Of a stretch of 64,000 nt of DNA, positions 31,245 to 41,447 are shown piece by piece. Below the pieces are notes generated by a model. The model worked only from the letters and a program-made list of their open reading frames with translations, was not told where the DNA came from and did not search any database. The stretch comes from Schizochytrium sp. TIO01. Lineage: Eukaryota > Sar > Bigyra > Thraustochytrida > Thraustochytriidae. Every line of letters starts with the position of its first letter. Positions within the stretch are counted from its first letter, which is position 1. The stretch covers positions 4,370,845 through 4,434,844 of the forward strand of contig SMSO01000014.1 in assembly GCA_004764695.1 (NCBI GenBank), in the 5' to 3' direction. The position numbers and the translations under genes are program-made.

Positions 31245-34200
31245 AGCCGTTCACTTTAGTTTACTAATTGTTGCGAGGGTTTCTCGGCGGCTCCCTGGCA
31301 AGCCCAGAAGTTCTGCACAATGCTTTCTGCAAGAGTTCACCAAATCTTGAAAGAAATATACATCTGTTGCCTTTCTTTAGGCCAATAATAAATCTTACCA
31401 CTGTCCTAGGTACACTATTCTGCAAGATAGCGCCTAGCTGCGTTATTGTTTGTAGCCCAAACTCTGCTCGCATTTCTATTATGTGATACTGTATATATCC
31501 TACTATTACTGTTCTGTCCGTTATAGTCTTTTTCCGGTAGACCATCCGACGTCTTATCAGCTAGGGAAATTAAGAGTTTGCCTTTTCTCAGCGTGGTATG
31601 AACTGCCAATCGAGAGGAGGAGGAGAGAGCTTGTTAGAAAACTAGAGTGCCCTCAAAACTACTGTTGTAAGAGAGACGAACCCTTTAATGAGGCATGCTC
31701 TGTGTCACGTCCACAACGCTTTACTTTTGGGTCACTTCTTTGAAGTAAAATAGGCCTATTTATAAAGAAATTCTTCAAAAACCTCTTATTTGCAAAGAAG
31801 AAGCTGGTAAAAGCTGAGAGCGAGAAAGTAAAACGATTGTACTTCTCAGTTTGAAGCACGCGTACACGGTGCGTTTGAATTTCTGTCAATTGCGCAATTC
31901 GAATCTTGTTCTGAGCTTTGTTGCTATGGTAGATCTAGGATGCATAATGCTTCGTAAATAGCAAGCGGCTGCATGTGTAGTAATTATGTCAGCGAATGCA
32001 GCACAAAAGGAGAAACTCAAGAAGGCTCTGCGCCCCGTGAAAGCGTTGGATCTTGCGCGTAGGCTTTCAAAGAGGTGGTCTTTCACTACAGTGGTTGGAT
32101 AATCCCTGAGCCGATGTTTATCTTCGGATGATGGCAAGTTTTAAAATGCTAAAGGATCTGCTGCTATCTCAATCTCGTTGGTACGAAGAAAGACGTCACG
32201 AAAAGGTCTCAGCAATCAGGGATGGAACGTTTGAGTAATCAGGAAAAGAGCATACGAATGCCCCTGTCGTGATATTGTCATTCGCTCCAATAATTAGGGG
32301 CTAGTGAAACATCGAAGCGATAATTTCAGTACGGAAGGTTTTGATTTGAGGTCTCTAAGGCAGTCAGATTTAGTTTGGGGAGGCCAATCTTACCAAGAAC
32401 TCCGCACAGATGAGCAAGCAAAATGTAAACGGAGCTTCATGTTGTAAAATCAGAGTGGCGCGCTGATGGGAGCCATGACAATGATTTGAGAGGCACCGAT
32501 CATAGATTTAGTAACAAATTGATTGATTGGTCTCTTTGTAACTATAATCTACCAATTAAGTTCCACGACTTTTGTCACGACATCCGATGACATCAAGAAC
32601 TTGTAAATTACTGGCACATGTTAACTCTCGATTACTTCTTCACGAAACGTAGGTATCTGCCTTGTTGCCTTAGCTTGTCTAAGTTTCAATGTGACTTGTT
32701 TTCTTTTTTAAAAGTCCGAGCACGCCCTCATTGTCGTGCTCCACTGGTCAGAGCAACGGAGAGGCCGAAGTTAGCAAATCATCCCAAGCCTGCATTACAT
32801 AGTCGTTGTTTATCTATTCGAAAGAGATTAATAGAGTCATGGTCTCCAGTGTTTTTTTTTTGGGGGGGGGGGGGGTGCACAATATGCAACAGCAGATTCT
32901 GCTTAGCTAGAGAAGGCTTAGTAAAACCTATCATATTCGATTGTAGTGGTTTCTAGACCTTATGTACCAACTAGGTGTCCTGCAAACAATTTTCATGTTA
33001 GAATCAAGACAATGAATGATGTGCATAAACAAAACCTTCATGACTCGAGTTATTTATTACCCAAGCAAAAAGAATTTATAGTCCATGGAGAAAGAAAGCC
33101 TTGGCAACAAAACTCTTGATAAAAATATGTTTTTGGTAGCTAAAGACAGTGTGCATTTAAAAAAAATGCACAACTGAAAGTGCTCCTTAGTTCCTCAAAT
33201 AGCTGGTATTAGGTCATTAGTGATACACATCACCCCCGTGCGCTTTTGTATACGTACAGGATATCAGAAAGCGCACGCCATGGTTTCAGGCTATGTAAAA
33301 AAAAGTTTCTCTTCATACCACTAATTTGTTCGAGTACTTCTTCAAATTATACAGTTCATCACTAGGTTTCAACTGCATTTTGTTCTATGTCAAGGCTTCG
33401 AGTTTCACCCACCTTTGTCCAGCCAAATGTATTGGAGTTTATATAAGAAGATTTCGTGCTGGAGATGTCAGTGAGCCAAGTTGTGCTTTGGCTTTAGTCT
33501 TCAGAATCATACAAGTAATATCTGCGTGCCAAAAAGAGGGTTCACCATGTCAAGGGCAGCTCACTTATTTTATTATTATTTAATTTTTGAGCTTCACTAC
33601 TAGTACTACTATAACTTGTAGGTACCTTCTTCATGTTTTACTAAATTATAATGGTAAATGTTAAAAGAAAAAACAATATGTTTATATATGTGCGTGCATA
33701 TGTATACATACAGAAAACAAAATAGCAAAACAAAACAGGACAAAACAAAACAGGACAAAACAGAAAAGAACAGAACAGAAAGGAAGACCGTTGCTCTCAC
33801 AGCTCAGCACCGTTGAAACGGGCTCCTTCCTCAAAAGCGAAAACCCATGTCTGGATCAACACATCAGAGCTAATGATTATACTTGCAATGGTAATTCCTA
33901 TCCAGTGGACATATTTTATGCTGTAGACGAACCTGAAGTTGGGCCAATTTTGCGATCTGAGCAACGAAACTGTTTTTTTTTTATATGCCTTTGGGGATTT
34001 CAAGATTAGGCAATCGATTTAGAGGCATCCAGTTACATCAAGAGGAGCGGGAGAATATGTGGGATATCTGATAGTGAATGATTAAGCTCGTTGCGCTCTT
34101 ACACAGACGAGAACTCTGTAAAAAGGAGTTGGGTCAATCGAAAAATGTCACAAGCATGTGTGCTACACAACGCAGCACGAGGCCGCTCTGAAAGCAACGA

Positions 34201-34482
34201 CCCGTGTGTCGATATCCCCCGGCTCGCACCAGATACCATTCTCCTGGAGTCTTAGTGGGTTAAAGGTTTGGGTTTTATATGGAGACCAGAGCTTTGCACG
34301 CAACTCAGCCGTCTACTCCACCTTAGATCTGGTGACCTGGCATTACACGTACTGTGTATTGTGTAACGCGCCAGTGCTCGGAGTACGCAGCTTCGGCTGA
34401 ACTTCAACAGTAGTAATAGTTGTGATGTACATCCCAGGCCATACCACGCATGAACAGAATAAGACGGTTCAACTCTGATTGA
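31245..34482. other. Large gene-poor region
   Basis: About 3.2 kb upstream of the giant gene. It holds many short frames but none with convincing composition. Features are a T10G14 tract at 32852-32875 and an A/C-rich pentamer stretch (AAAACAGGAC-like) at 33718-33782. I found no RNA gene. Confidence 0.5.
32852..32875 (+). repeat. T10-G14 homopolymer junction
   Basis: Ten T's are followed directly by 14 G's. The G-run could form intermolecular G-quadruplex structures and is prone to length error. Confidence 0.85.
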
Positions 34483-34866
34483 ATAATTGGTGTAGGTCTC
34501 TATCTATACAATCGCTCTTATTGCAATATAAAACATTTAGCGAAATGTGCAGAGAATGATCTCTGGAACTCGCATCCTGAGTTTGCAAATCATGTATTCG
34601 ATGCAAGTTTTTCTTCAATCGGTCCTGGTGATTTGCCAATGATCGTTGTTGAGAGTGCTGCCGATAGGGTCGCCGCTTGCGATAATCATCAATCTCACGG
34701 CTGGGTTCAGAAGGCAGGGTAAGTGACTAGATTGCACTGGGATCTACCCACAACGTTGCTGCGGTCTTGCGCTGCTCCAGTCGCTAGCTTCGCTGCAAAT
34801 CTAAGCGAAGCGACGTTTCAAGTTCAATCGAACAACGAGTTTCTCAACCAGGGAGAACGAGAATAG
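34483..34866 (+). pseudogene. Possible coding relic interrupted by one in-frame TAA
   Basis: One frame is open for 127 codons except for a TAA at 34720-34722. The translation looks protein-like before the stop (DLWNSHPEFANHVFDASF, DLPMIVVESAADRVAACDN) and after it (LHWDLPTTLLRSCAAPVASF). The stop lies in GGGTAAGT, so it could also be a splice donor. No ATG is in a good position and no family was recognised. It may be a gene fragment, an exon, or chance. Confidence 0.3.
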
Positions 34867-36346
34867 AATAGTAGGACAAAAAAATGAGGACATTAAAAAA
34901 AAAATCAAAAAAAAATCTCAACTAATTAAAATAAAATAAAATAGAATAAACAATTTGATTTAATTTTTAAAAAAAAAATGTTTGTCTCTGCAGCTTTGCC
35001 AAGGCAGTTAGATTTAAAAGTCTATACAGGCGGGTCTGCAGGGTTTGATCTTCCACTGCTTGCGTATGCATGTCGATTAATCTCGTACCTCTCCATGGTC
35101 AGGGTTCCAAGGCTCACCTTGCAATTTACGCTCTTCTGCACCCACGTTCAGCTGTACTTAATTTTCATTATTCATTTTAAACAATTTTTACTTTATTATA
35201 TATTTTACCATTGCAAATTCCTGTTCATCACTTACTATAAAAGTATACAAAACCATTGTACAATCACAACGTCAAGTCGTCAATCCAAGATATGAACAAC
35301 ATGAACCAACACTACAACATAGAAGCCTTGAGAAAAGAGCCTTCTATCGGTACCTACCATGACAGCTCATACCCACAATTCATGTGCTCTATAAATAGAA
35401 TAGTTTGCAGGTACTGCTACTGCTTACTTCCTTGAAATTGATAGAAAAAGGCTTCGAAAAGAAGCTACAGCTGATTGATAAGGCCTCTGAAGTGGTCTTA
35501 TAAACTAAGGCAGACAGCTCTTCTGCCTACGTACAGGTGACGTGCGAAGGACTTCCTTCTTTCAGCAGCTTTCGTTTCGTTTTTCAGGTTTGCGATTTTA
35601 GCTTACTTGTAAGAAACCATTTCCGACATCACTTCCAACAGACTCAGCGAGTTTTTTCTGTGCGGGATCTGGAAACTGGAAACTGAAAACTGTTTGATGC
35701 GTTTGTACAAAATTATCTTTGCGATACTAGACGCATAAATGCGTGTGCCATCGGGTGTGGGCCAATAATGCCGCGATAGACAAATATTTTGTTCTAAAAC
35801 CAAATAGTGAGTCTAAAGTCATTCTACATTAATTAAAAAAGAGCAAAAAAAGGACAAATTAATTAAATTGAAAAACATTTTAAATTGGTATTATCTATAT
35901 ATAAAGTTTAACAGGCGGAAACGAAGAAAGGTGAGCAAAACATAGGAAATCAATTTAAACGAGAAAAAAGCATTCATTTCCTGCACACTTCAAGTTGCTT
36001 TAAAGAGAGAGAGAAAAGGAACGAGCGAGGGAGAGAGCCCAGCGTATGCAAGACAATGCGCCCTACTTCCTGCTCGCAAGGCACAAGCACGTGCTTAGCT
36101 CTGGGCCCCTCGTTCGTCTCGCCGTTCTTACTTTTGACAGTAATCATCGCAGCCCCGTGAGAATGCTGGTGCAATTTATAAAGTTATAATTGAATTTTAT
36201 TGATTAAAAGTAGGTATGATCACTCTAAATGCATAGTTTTTATTTTAAAAAGTTTTTCAGCTTTAAAAAAAGAAGAAAAAGAAAAAAAAGAAAAAGGAAA
36301 GTAAGATTCACTCAATCGAACTCCATCTCATGAAATGAACGATATA
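34867..36346. other. Gene-poor AT-rich region
   Basis: A/T-rich sequence with homopolymer A runs (34890-34980, 36265-36300). The 105-codon frame at 34978 and the 66-codon minus frame at 35974 lack convincing coding character. Confidence 0.5.
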
Positions 36347-36758
36347 AAGAAATGCGCGAGATCAGTGCACGAATGCCGCCTCTCTGCAAACCCAGAACCT
36401 AGGCACCTCGCCTGCTGCGTATTTCGCTGCGTGTGACTTTCCCCGGCTGCACACCGACCTCCTTCGACCCGAGTACGTTGGTCGCCGACACAGCCGCAAA
36501 CCCTCATCGAACCCGAGGAACTCGCTGACCCCTCTTCTCGGCAAGACAGCGCAATCCACGACCCCTATCGACGTAGCACCGAAGACAGGCCTTCAGACGC
36601 AGACTGGCAGACGCGAGGCCAGGCGCCGTGCTGCGTTCGCGTCCTGGCGGGCCACCCTCGCTGGCAGCCTGCTTCTCTTGCTCGCTGGCTGGGTTGGTTT
36701 TCATTGCTTCGCTCAGGCTCAGCATCAGCGCAACCAATTCCTCAGGAGGACTTCTTAG
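36347..36758 (+). other. GC-rich ATG-less open frame upstream of the glycosyltransferase
   Basis: 137 codons open without an ATG. The frame ends in a basic stretch followed by a hydrophobic helix (RREARRRAAFASW, LAGSLLLLLAGWVGFHCF), the layout of a type II signal anchor. An adjacent frame continues with DFLAVAVDSAIKAQSGS to a TGA near 36820. A CCTCAG acceptor lies between them. It could be an exon of a separate small protein, a relic, or chance in GC-rich DNA. Confidence 0.25.
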
Positions 36759-36913
36759 CCGTGGCCGTAGACAGCGCCATTAAGGCACAGAGCGGTAGCG
36801 AAGGCGGTACGAGTTGACTAGCGGTGCATCTCTGTTTTGATGACAAAAGGTCTGAAAAGGTTTCCGTCGAGTGCAAGAACAACGTCATTCTCTGGGGTGC
36901 TACTACCCACGGC

Positions 36914-38236
36914 ATGCTAAGCGGAATGGAGGCTGAGGCGAACATGGGGAGGTCTCATGGGCCGGTGCAGCGGGGACTCATGCGGCTGGTGGTGCGTCTC
37001 CACAGCGCCTCTCGGTTTGAGGTTATCCTTGCAGCGATGGTGCTTGGCGCCACAGCACTCATGGCGTCGATCCTTGTGATGGACTACCTGATGAGCTTTC
37101 ACCTGCCGCCGAGTTATGGAGTGCTCTCGTTGCCGTCGCTGGCACTGTCGACTAACCCGCGTGTTCCAGTCTCGCCCGGAGTGACACTCTTTGGCATTCG
37201 CGAGTTTTCGAGGACCTGCTGCGAAGTCGGGCCTACTGTGTACCGTCGACCCACAATACGCGAGCGAAACACGCAGTACTTTGCAGGCGAACGCTCCCAA
37301 TACAGCTACAAATTGGCCTTGCAACACTTCCTTCAGACAGAGAAGCAGTTGGCCCGCGTTTTCGTACCAATCGCCCAGCTAGATGAGTTTATCGGCGACT
37401 TTTTCCTCAGGCTCCCCGGCAATGCCCGTATTGTTCTGATTACTGGCCAAGAGGACTGTGGCCCATCCGAGGTCTTTGGATACAGTAGAAACAAATGCAA
37501 GCTGGACATGCCCATGTCCCTTTACGAGTTTGTGTCAGATCCTAGGTTGGCTCATTGGTTTGCTCAGAATTATGATTTTGGTGATGTTTCGAATGTTGCT
37601 GCTTATCCTCAATCAGCTCCAAGGCCAAATCTCCCCCCAAACCTGTTACGTAAACTTTCGCCTCTTCCAATCGGTGTTGACTTTCACACGTCTGCTGAGA
37701 AGGTCTACTTCTCCCGCGAGAGCCCGAAAAGTCAAGAAGCTCACCTGATCTCGTTGGCTAATCCGAAATGGTCTGAGAAGAAGCAACAGATTCTATCAGT
37801 CTTCACCGTTGCGAAAGAGCGTCCGGATCGTCTCCGTCTACTTGAGGTACAAGCTGGTAAGGAGGCATGCGTTTACAGTCCCGGTCATGTGGATAAAATA
37901 AAGCTCTGGAGCATGCATCAAGATCAGGCTTTTGTGTTCTGCCCTCAAGGTAACGGTATTGATACACACCGGATTTATGAGGCGTTGATTCTTGGTTCTG
38001 TACCTGTAACAATCTCAAGCCCTTTAGATGCTCTTTACAAGCAACTACCCATCATTATTTTAGACTCATGGGAGGATTTCGACTCTTGTGGACGTACTGA
38101 AGAATGGCGGCAGGAAATTATAGCACGTTTTGGCAGTGAGCCGTTCGAGCATCCTGAAGTACGGCGTCTCCTCACATTAGATTATTGGGTTTCTGTGACC
38201 TTTCGTAAACTCGTCGATGCAAATGATGCTAGGTAA
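36914..38236 (+). CDS. Exostosin-like (GT47-type) Golgi glycosyltransferase
   Basis: About 440 residues. A short cytosolic N-terminus is followed by one membrane anchor (FEVILAAMVLGATALMASIL), typical of type II Golgi enzymes, then a lumenal catalytic region. The C-terminal half carries the exostosin-family nucleotide-sugar-binding signature FVFCPQGNGIDTHRIYEAL followed by LGSVPVTISSPLDALYKQLP and the acidic DSWEDF, as in GT47/exostosin-like and related transferases. An earlier conserved stretch is PIAQLDEFIGDFFLRLP, then NARIVLITGQEDCGPS. It probably adds sugar to glycans in the secretory pathway; donor and acceptor are not predictable. The frame opens upstream only from a GTG; the first ATG is used, and ATG 36926 is equally possible. 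The plus-strand open frame just upstream is not joined to it. Confidence 0.75.
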   Translation: MLSGMEAEANMGRSHGPVQRGLMRLVVRLHSASRFEVILAAMVLGATALMASILVMDYLMSFHLPPSYGVLSLPSLALSTNPRVPVSPGVTLFGIREFSRTCCEVGPTVYRRPTIRERNTQYFAGERSQYSYKLALQHFLQTEKQLARVFVPIAQLDEFIGDFFLRLPGNARIVLITGQEDCGPSEVFGYSRNKCKLDMPMSLYEFVSDPRLAHWFAQNYDFGDVSNVAAYPQSAPRPNLPPNLLRKLSPLPIGVDFHTSAEKVYFSRESPKSQEAHLISLANPKWSEKKQQILSVFTVAKERPDRLRLLEVQAGKEACVYSPGHVDKIKLWSMHQDQAFVFCPQGNGIDTHRIYEALILGSVPVTISSPLDALYKQLPIIILDSWEDFDSCGRTEEWRQEIIARFGSEPFEHPEVRRLLTLDYWVSVTFRKLVDANDAR

Positions 38237-38869
38237 ATTAAACTGTGAATGGGCAATGCCAATGTTGAATGGGGATTTCGAGTGTTTTTGTAATTTACCT
38301 ATATTGTTATGGTTTCATGATAGTATTAGATCTTTGTAATTGACAAATGGTCAATTAAGAAGGAGTTATTGGTAGAGCTATTGTGGTTATCATCGTATAG
38401 GAAGCGGCATATATGTGTTTCAATAAACTCGTAACACATACACACATAGTGCATGCGTTCATTTGTGAATGGAATTATCTTTGTATGAAAAACTAGCAGA
38501 CAAGTCCTCTCAGCTAGGAACTAAACTATAAAATACAGTAAACCCAATTGTGCAATAGAAGGGTGAATATATACTCAGAGAATGAACTGCCGAAGACACA
38601 TTTGAATAATATCATTAAATTTTCCATTTGTCTACCGTTTAAAACCAATATATTGCTATCCGATTTTTGTTCCCTCTCTATTGATCTCAGATTTTAATTA
38701 GCTTAGTTTCTTTCACTAAATATGTCTAAAACAATCAGAAGCAAGAAACAAGGACAAGGATGTTTAATATATTACTTGAATGCATGTATGGTTTGTCGGT
38801 TTGATTGATTGTTGGTTTGGAAGCAAAAAGAAGATCAGACTCAGGTCAAGATTTACAAATGTCGAACAA
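38237..38869. other. Convergent intergenic region
   Basis: AT-rich 3' flanks of the glycosyltransferase (+) and the REEP-like gene (-). I see nothing else. Confidence 0.6.
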
Positions 38870-40327
38870 TCACTTCTTTCGAGCTTGTGATCGAGTCATA
38901 GGACGTTCAAATCGTGCGGGCGGGCGCGCACTGTCATCACTGTCGTCCAAATCACTCAAGTCTTCAAACCCTTGACGATATTTTGACAGTAGATCATCCT
39001 TCCGCTTTGACTTCCGCGTGCCAGAATGATTTCTTGGGGAAGACTCGTCCCCTTTATTCTCCTCGTAGAAATCGACTTCGGGCACCTTCACTTCACGATG
39101 CTGCGAGTTAGCACTGTTGGGGCTGGTGCCCATAAGAATGTCACGAGTTCCAACAGTGAGTCCAAGAACACCATCAAAAGCGCTCTTTACCCAGCTGGTG
39201 CTTCCAGAGCGAGACTCGCGTCCTGTGGAGACATCAAGTTCCACTCCATGCACAATGTTAACACCAGATGGCCTTTGGGACCGGTCGCGGGCAGTACTTG
39301 TTGACTTCTTAGAGTTGCGGTGGGTTGCACCTCGTGAACCGGCAAAAGATAACGCCTCAGTAGAAGATTCTGAATCTTTCCGAGCGTGTCCTGGTCTATC
39401 ATGAGATGAACGTCGGTGTTCCCGTCCGTGCTCTTGCTGCTGCACTTTCTGCTCATGTTTATGCTCATGTTGGTGATCATGTTGGTGCTCGTGCGGGTGC
39501 TCATGATTGTGGACTTGCGTTGTGCCTTCACAAGATGAGGGGTTACGTTGCAAAAAACCATACAAGTATCCTGCCGTAGACCCAGCAAGGGACCAGAGGA
39601 TGTTGTTATTTTGCTCCGAGATCTCCGCTGAAGAAACTTCTACGTGGTTATTGTTAGCATGATGATGGTGGTGATGGCTGAGAATATGATCTGCATCAGT
39701 CTCTTGTTGCTGGTGCTGGTTTTGATGTCTTGCATTGTGTATTGCTCGGGCAATTTGTGAGTCATTTTCATTTACTGACTCAAGCCTCGATTTTTGTTCA
39801 TTATCAATCTGCTTCTGGAGAGACCCCAGGTGATCTTGCAAATCAGCGAGTTGGTCATCAGATGCTACAAATGTGCTCGCGGCAACAAGAGCATTTAAAA
39901 TTCTGCGTTGGCAGGTCAAAACCACACCCTGAACAGCCGGGCTTACCACATTATCGATATAGATGGCTCGGCGATCAAGCTCTGGTTCTAGCACATTATG
40001 AAAAATTGACCCTGCCCCACGAGCAAGAACAATCCACACCACCAGGAGGAATTTAAAAGAGTAATAAAATGGCAACCAAAAGACAAAAATCTCAATGTAC
40101 AGCTCGAAAATGGCTAGAAAAGCATACACCGTCCAGAACTTTAGAACTTCGCGAACCTCATTTTGTGCCTCGCGTGCCTCCACTAGAAGGTTTAGTACCT
40201 CTTCAGAATCTGAACAAACTGCAATCTCTGAGTTAATTCGCTCTCGCCTCTTCAGAAGCTTGAAATTTTGCCAGCTTTCATAAGCTCCGCCCACCATCAG
40301 TACAGCGCTGCACATAATGGCAGACAT
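38870..40327 (-). CDS. REEP/HVA22 (TB2/DP1) ER-shaping protein with His-rich tail
   Basis: A 485-residue protein. Residues about 1-145 form a TB2/DP1/HVA22 domain: an N-terminal hydrophobic hairpin, then LKFWTVYAFLAIFELYIEIF and WLPFYYSFKFLLVVWIV, matching the paired helices with which REEP/Yop1 proteins curve ER tubules. A coiled-coil stretch follows (QDHLGSLQKQIDNEQKSRLE). The C-terminal half is unusual: a HHHHHH run, a HEHPHEHQHDHQHEHKHE stretch, Ser-rich basic segments and a final acidic/basic tail. The usual family length is 150-250 residues, so the tail is a large lineage-specific extension. His/Glu/Asp alternation suggests metal binding (Zn, Cu or Ni), which is an inference. The ATG start opens directly into the first hydrophobic segment. 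Confidence 0.82.
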   Translation of the reverse strand: MSAIMCSAVLMVGGAYESWQNFKLLKRRERINSEIAVCSDSEEVLNLLVEAREAQNEVREVLKFWTVYAFLAIFELYIEIFVFWLPFYYSFKFLLVVWIVLARGAGSIFHNVLEPELDRRAIYIDNVVSPAVQGVVLTCQRRILNALVAASTFVASDDQLADLQDHLGSLQKQIDNEQKSRLESVNENDSQIARAIHNARHQNQHQQQETDADHILSHHHHHHANNNHVEVSSAEISEQNNNILWSLAGSTAGYLYGFLQRNPSSCEGTTQVHNHEHPHEHQHDHQHEHKHEQKVQQQEHGREHRRSSHDRPGHARKDSESSTEALSFAGSRGATHRNSKKSTSTARDRSQRPSGVNIVHGVELDVSTGRESRSGSTSWVKSAFDGVLGLTVGTRDILMGTSPNSANSQHREVKVPEVDFYEENKGDESSPRNHSGTRKSKRKDDLLSKYRQGFEDLSDLDDSDDSARPPARFERPMTRSQARKK

Positions 40328-41447
40328 GGTGAATCACGGTATTATTTACTCCGATCTGCCAATGCTTTCCCCCTTAAATCAAGGCTTGCACCACTAAATA
40401 TGGTAGCTCAACTAAAGACAGCTAAAAAGGACTCTTGAAGAAATCTAAGCTTCTTCGCAGGATGCCCAGCGTCTAAAGGTCAAAGAAAACGCAGCTTTCC
40501 AGTTGTCTTTATCTTGTAGAACTGAAAATCGAAGTAGAAGAGATGCACCGCTCCTCACTCCTTGTTCCCTTGATACTACAGCCTTACAATGTATAGAGCT
40601 ACCGAGGTTTTATGATCCACGCAGTACTGTACTATGCTATTGACTTTGCGCAAAGTATTCAACTTTCTACCGTATAGTTATATTAGTATCGAAAATACGA
40701 AAGAAGGGCCTGAGCCGGAAAGAAGATCCTGATGAAACCGTACAGCGCAGGATCTCGGTAGCACTCCTGAAGATAGGCCTGCCGGCTAGGCTAAGTTCAG
40801 GGTTTTCTCTGTACTGCTTCGGAGGGCGGCTTCGGGGCGGCTCCGACAGAGCTCGCGAGAGTGCAGGCAGAGAGTCCCTGCACCGAGGAACTGATGATGC
40901 GCGTCTGTCTTTGCCCCCCGCGCCCTAACCACGCCAAATCAACAAATGTATCTTTAAAAACCGTCCTTTCATGAGAAAAAAATAATTAAAAGTAGTTAAA
41001 AAGGGGTCCCGAGGTCACAACGGATTGAGGTGAAACAATTTTGCCTGGTGCACACCCCTATTGGTTGTTTATTATTTTACATGATATATATTTGTTAAGA
41101 AAGTGAGAGGCTGAGGTCAAATTAGAGGTGAATCTCATATGAATATGGATGAGACGAAGACCTTTGAGCCGCTAATCAGAGCGAAGAGATACAGCAGCAA
41201 GTATCTTAAGAAAAACTAAAGAGAGGTATTAGAGTGGATATGGAAGAAGCGTGAGGCGTGACACAAAATTGTTTGCCGTGGCAATTCTAAAAAATGGCTT
41301 TCTATAGCTCTTTAGCCTCTTTCTTCTTTGAAAGAAAAAACTTGAAATAACGAGATAAAAAATTAATTACTTGAGAACGTACAACGAGGTTTAAGGGTGC
41401 ACAAGTAATCCGAAGCAAACATCAAATTGCGAAGGCTCCGTGATTCC
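40328..41447. other. Divergent intergenic region
   Basis: Promoter region between the REEP-like gene (-) and the unknown basic protein (+). A GC-rich patch at 40785-40930 contrasts with its AT-rich surroundings and has no long open frame. No RNA gene was recognised. Confidence 0.5.

Noticed and set aside
31986-32060. Small plus-strand ORF beginning MSANAAQKEKLKK
   Set aside because: Careful codon-by-codon reading shows it reaches a stop after about 24 codons; an initial longer reading was a counting error.
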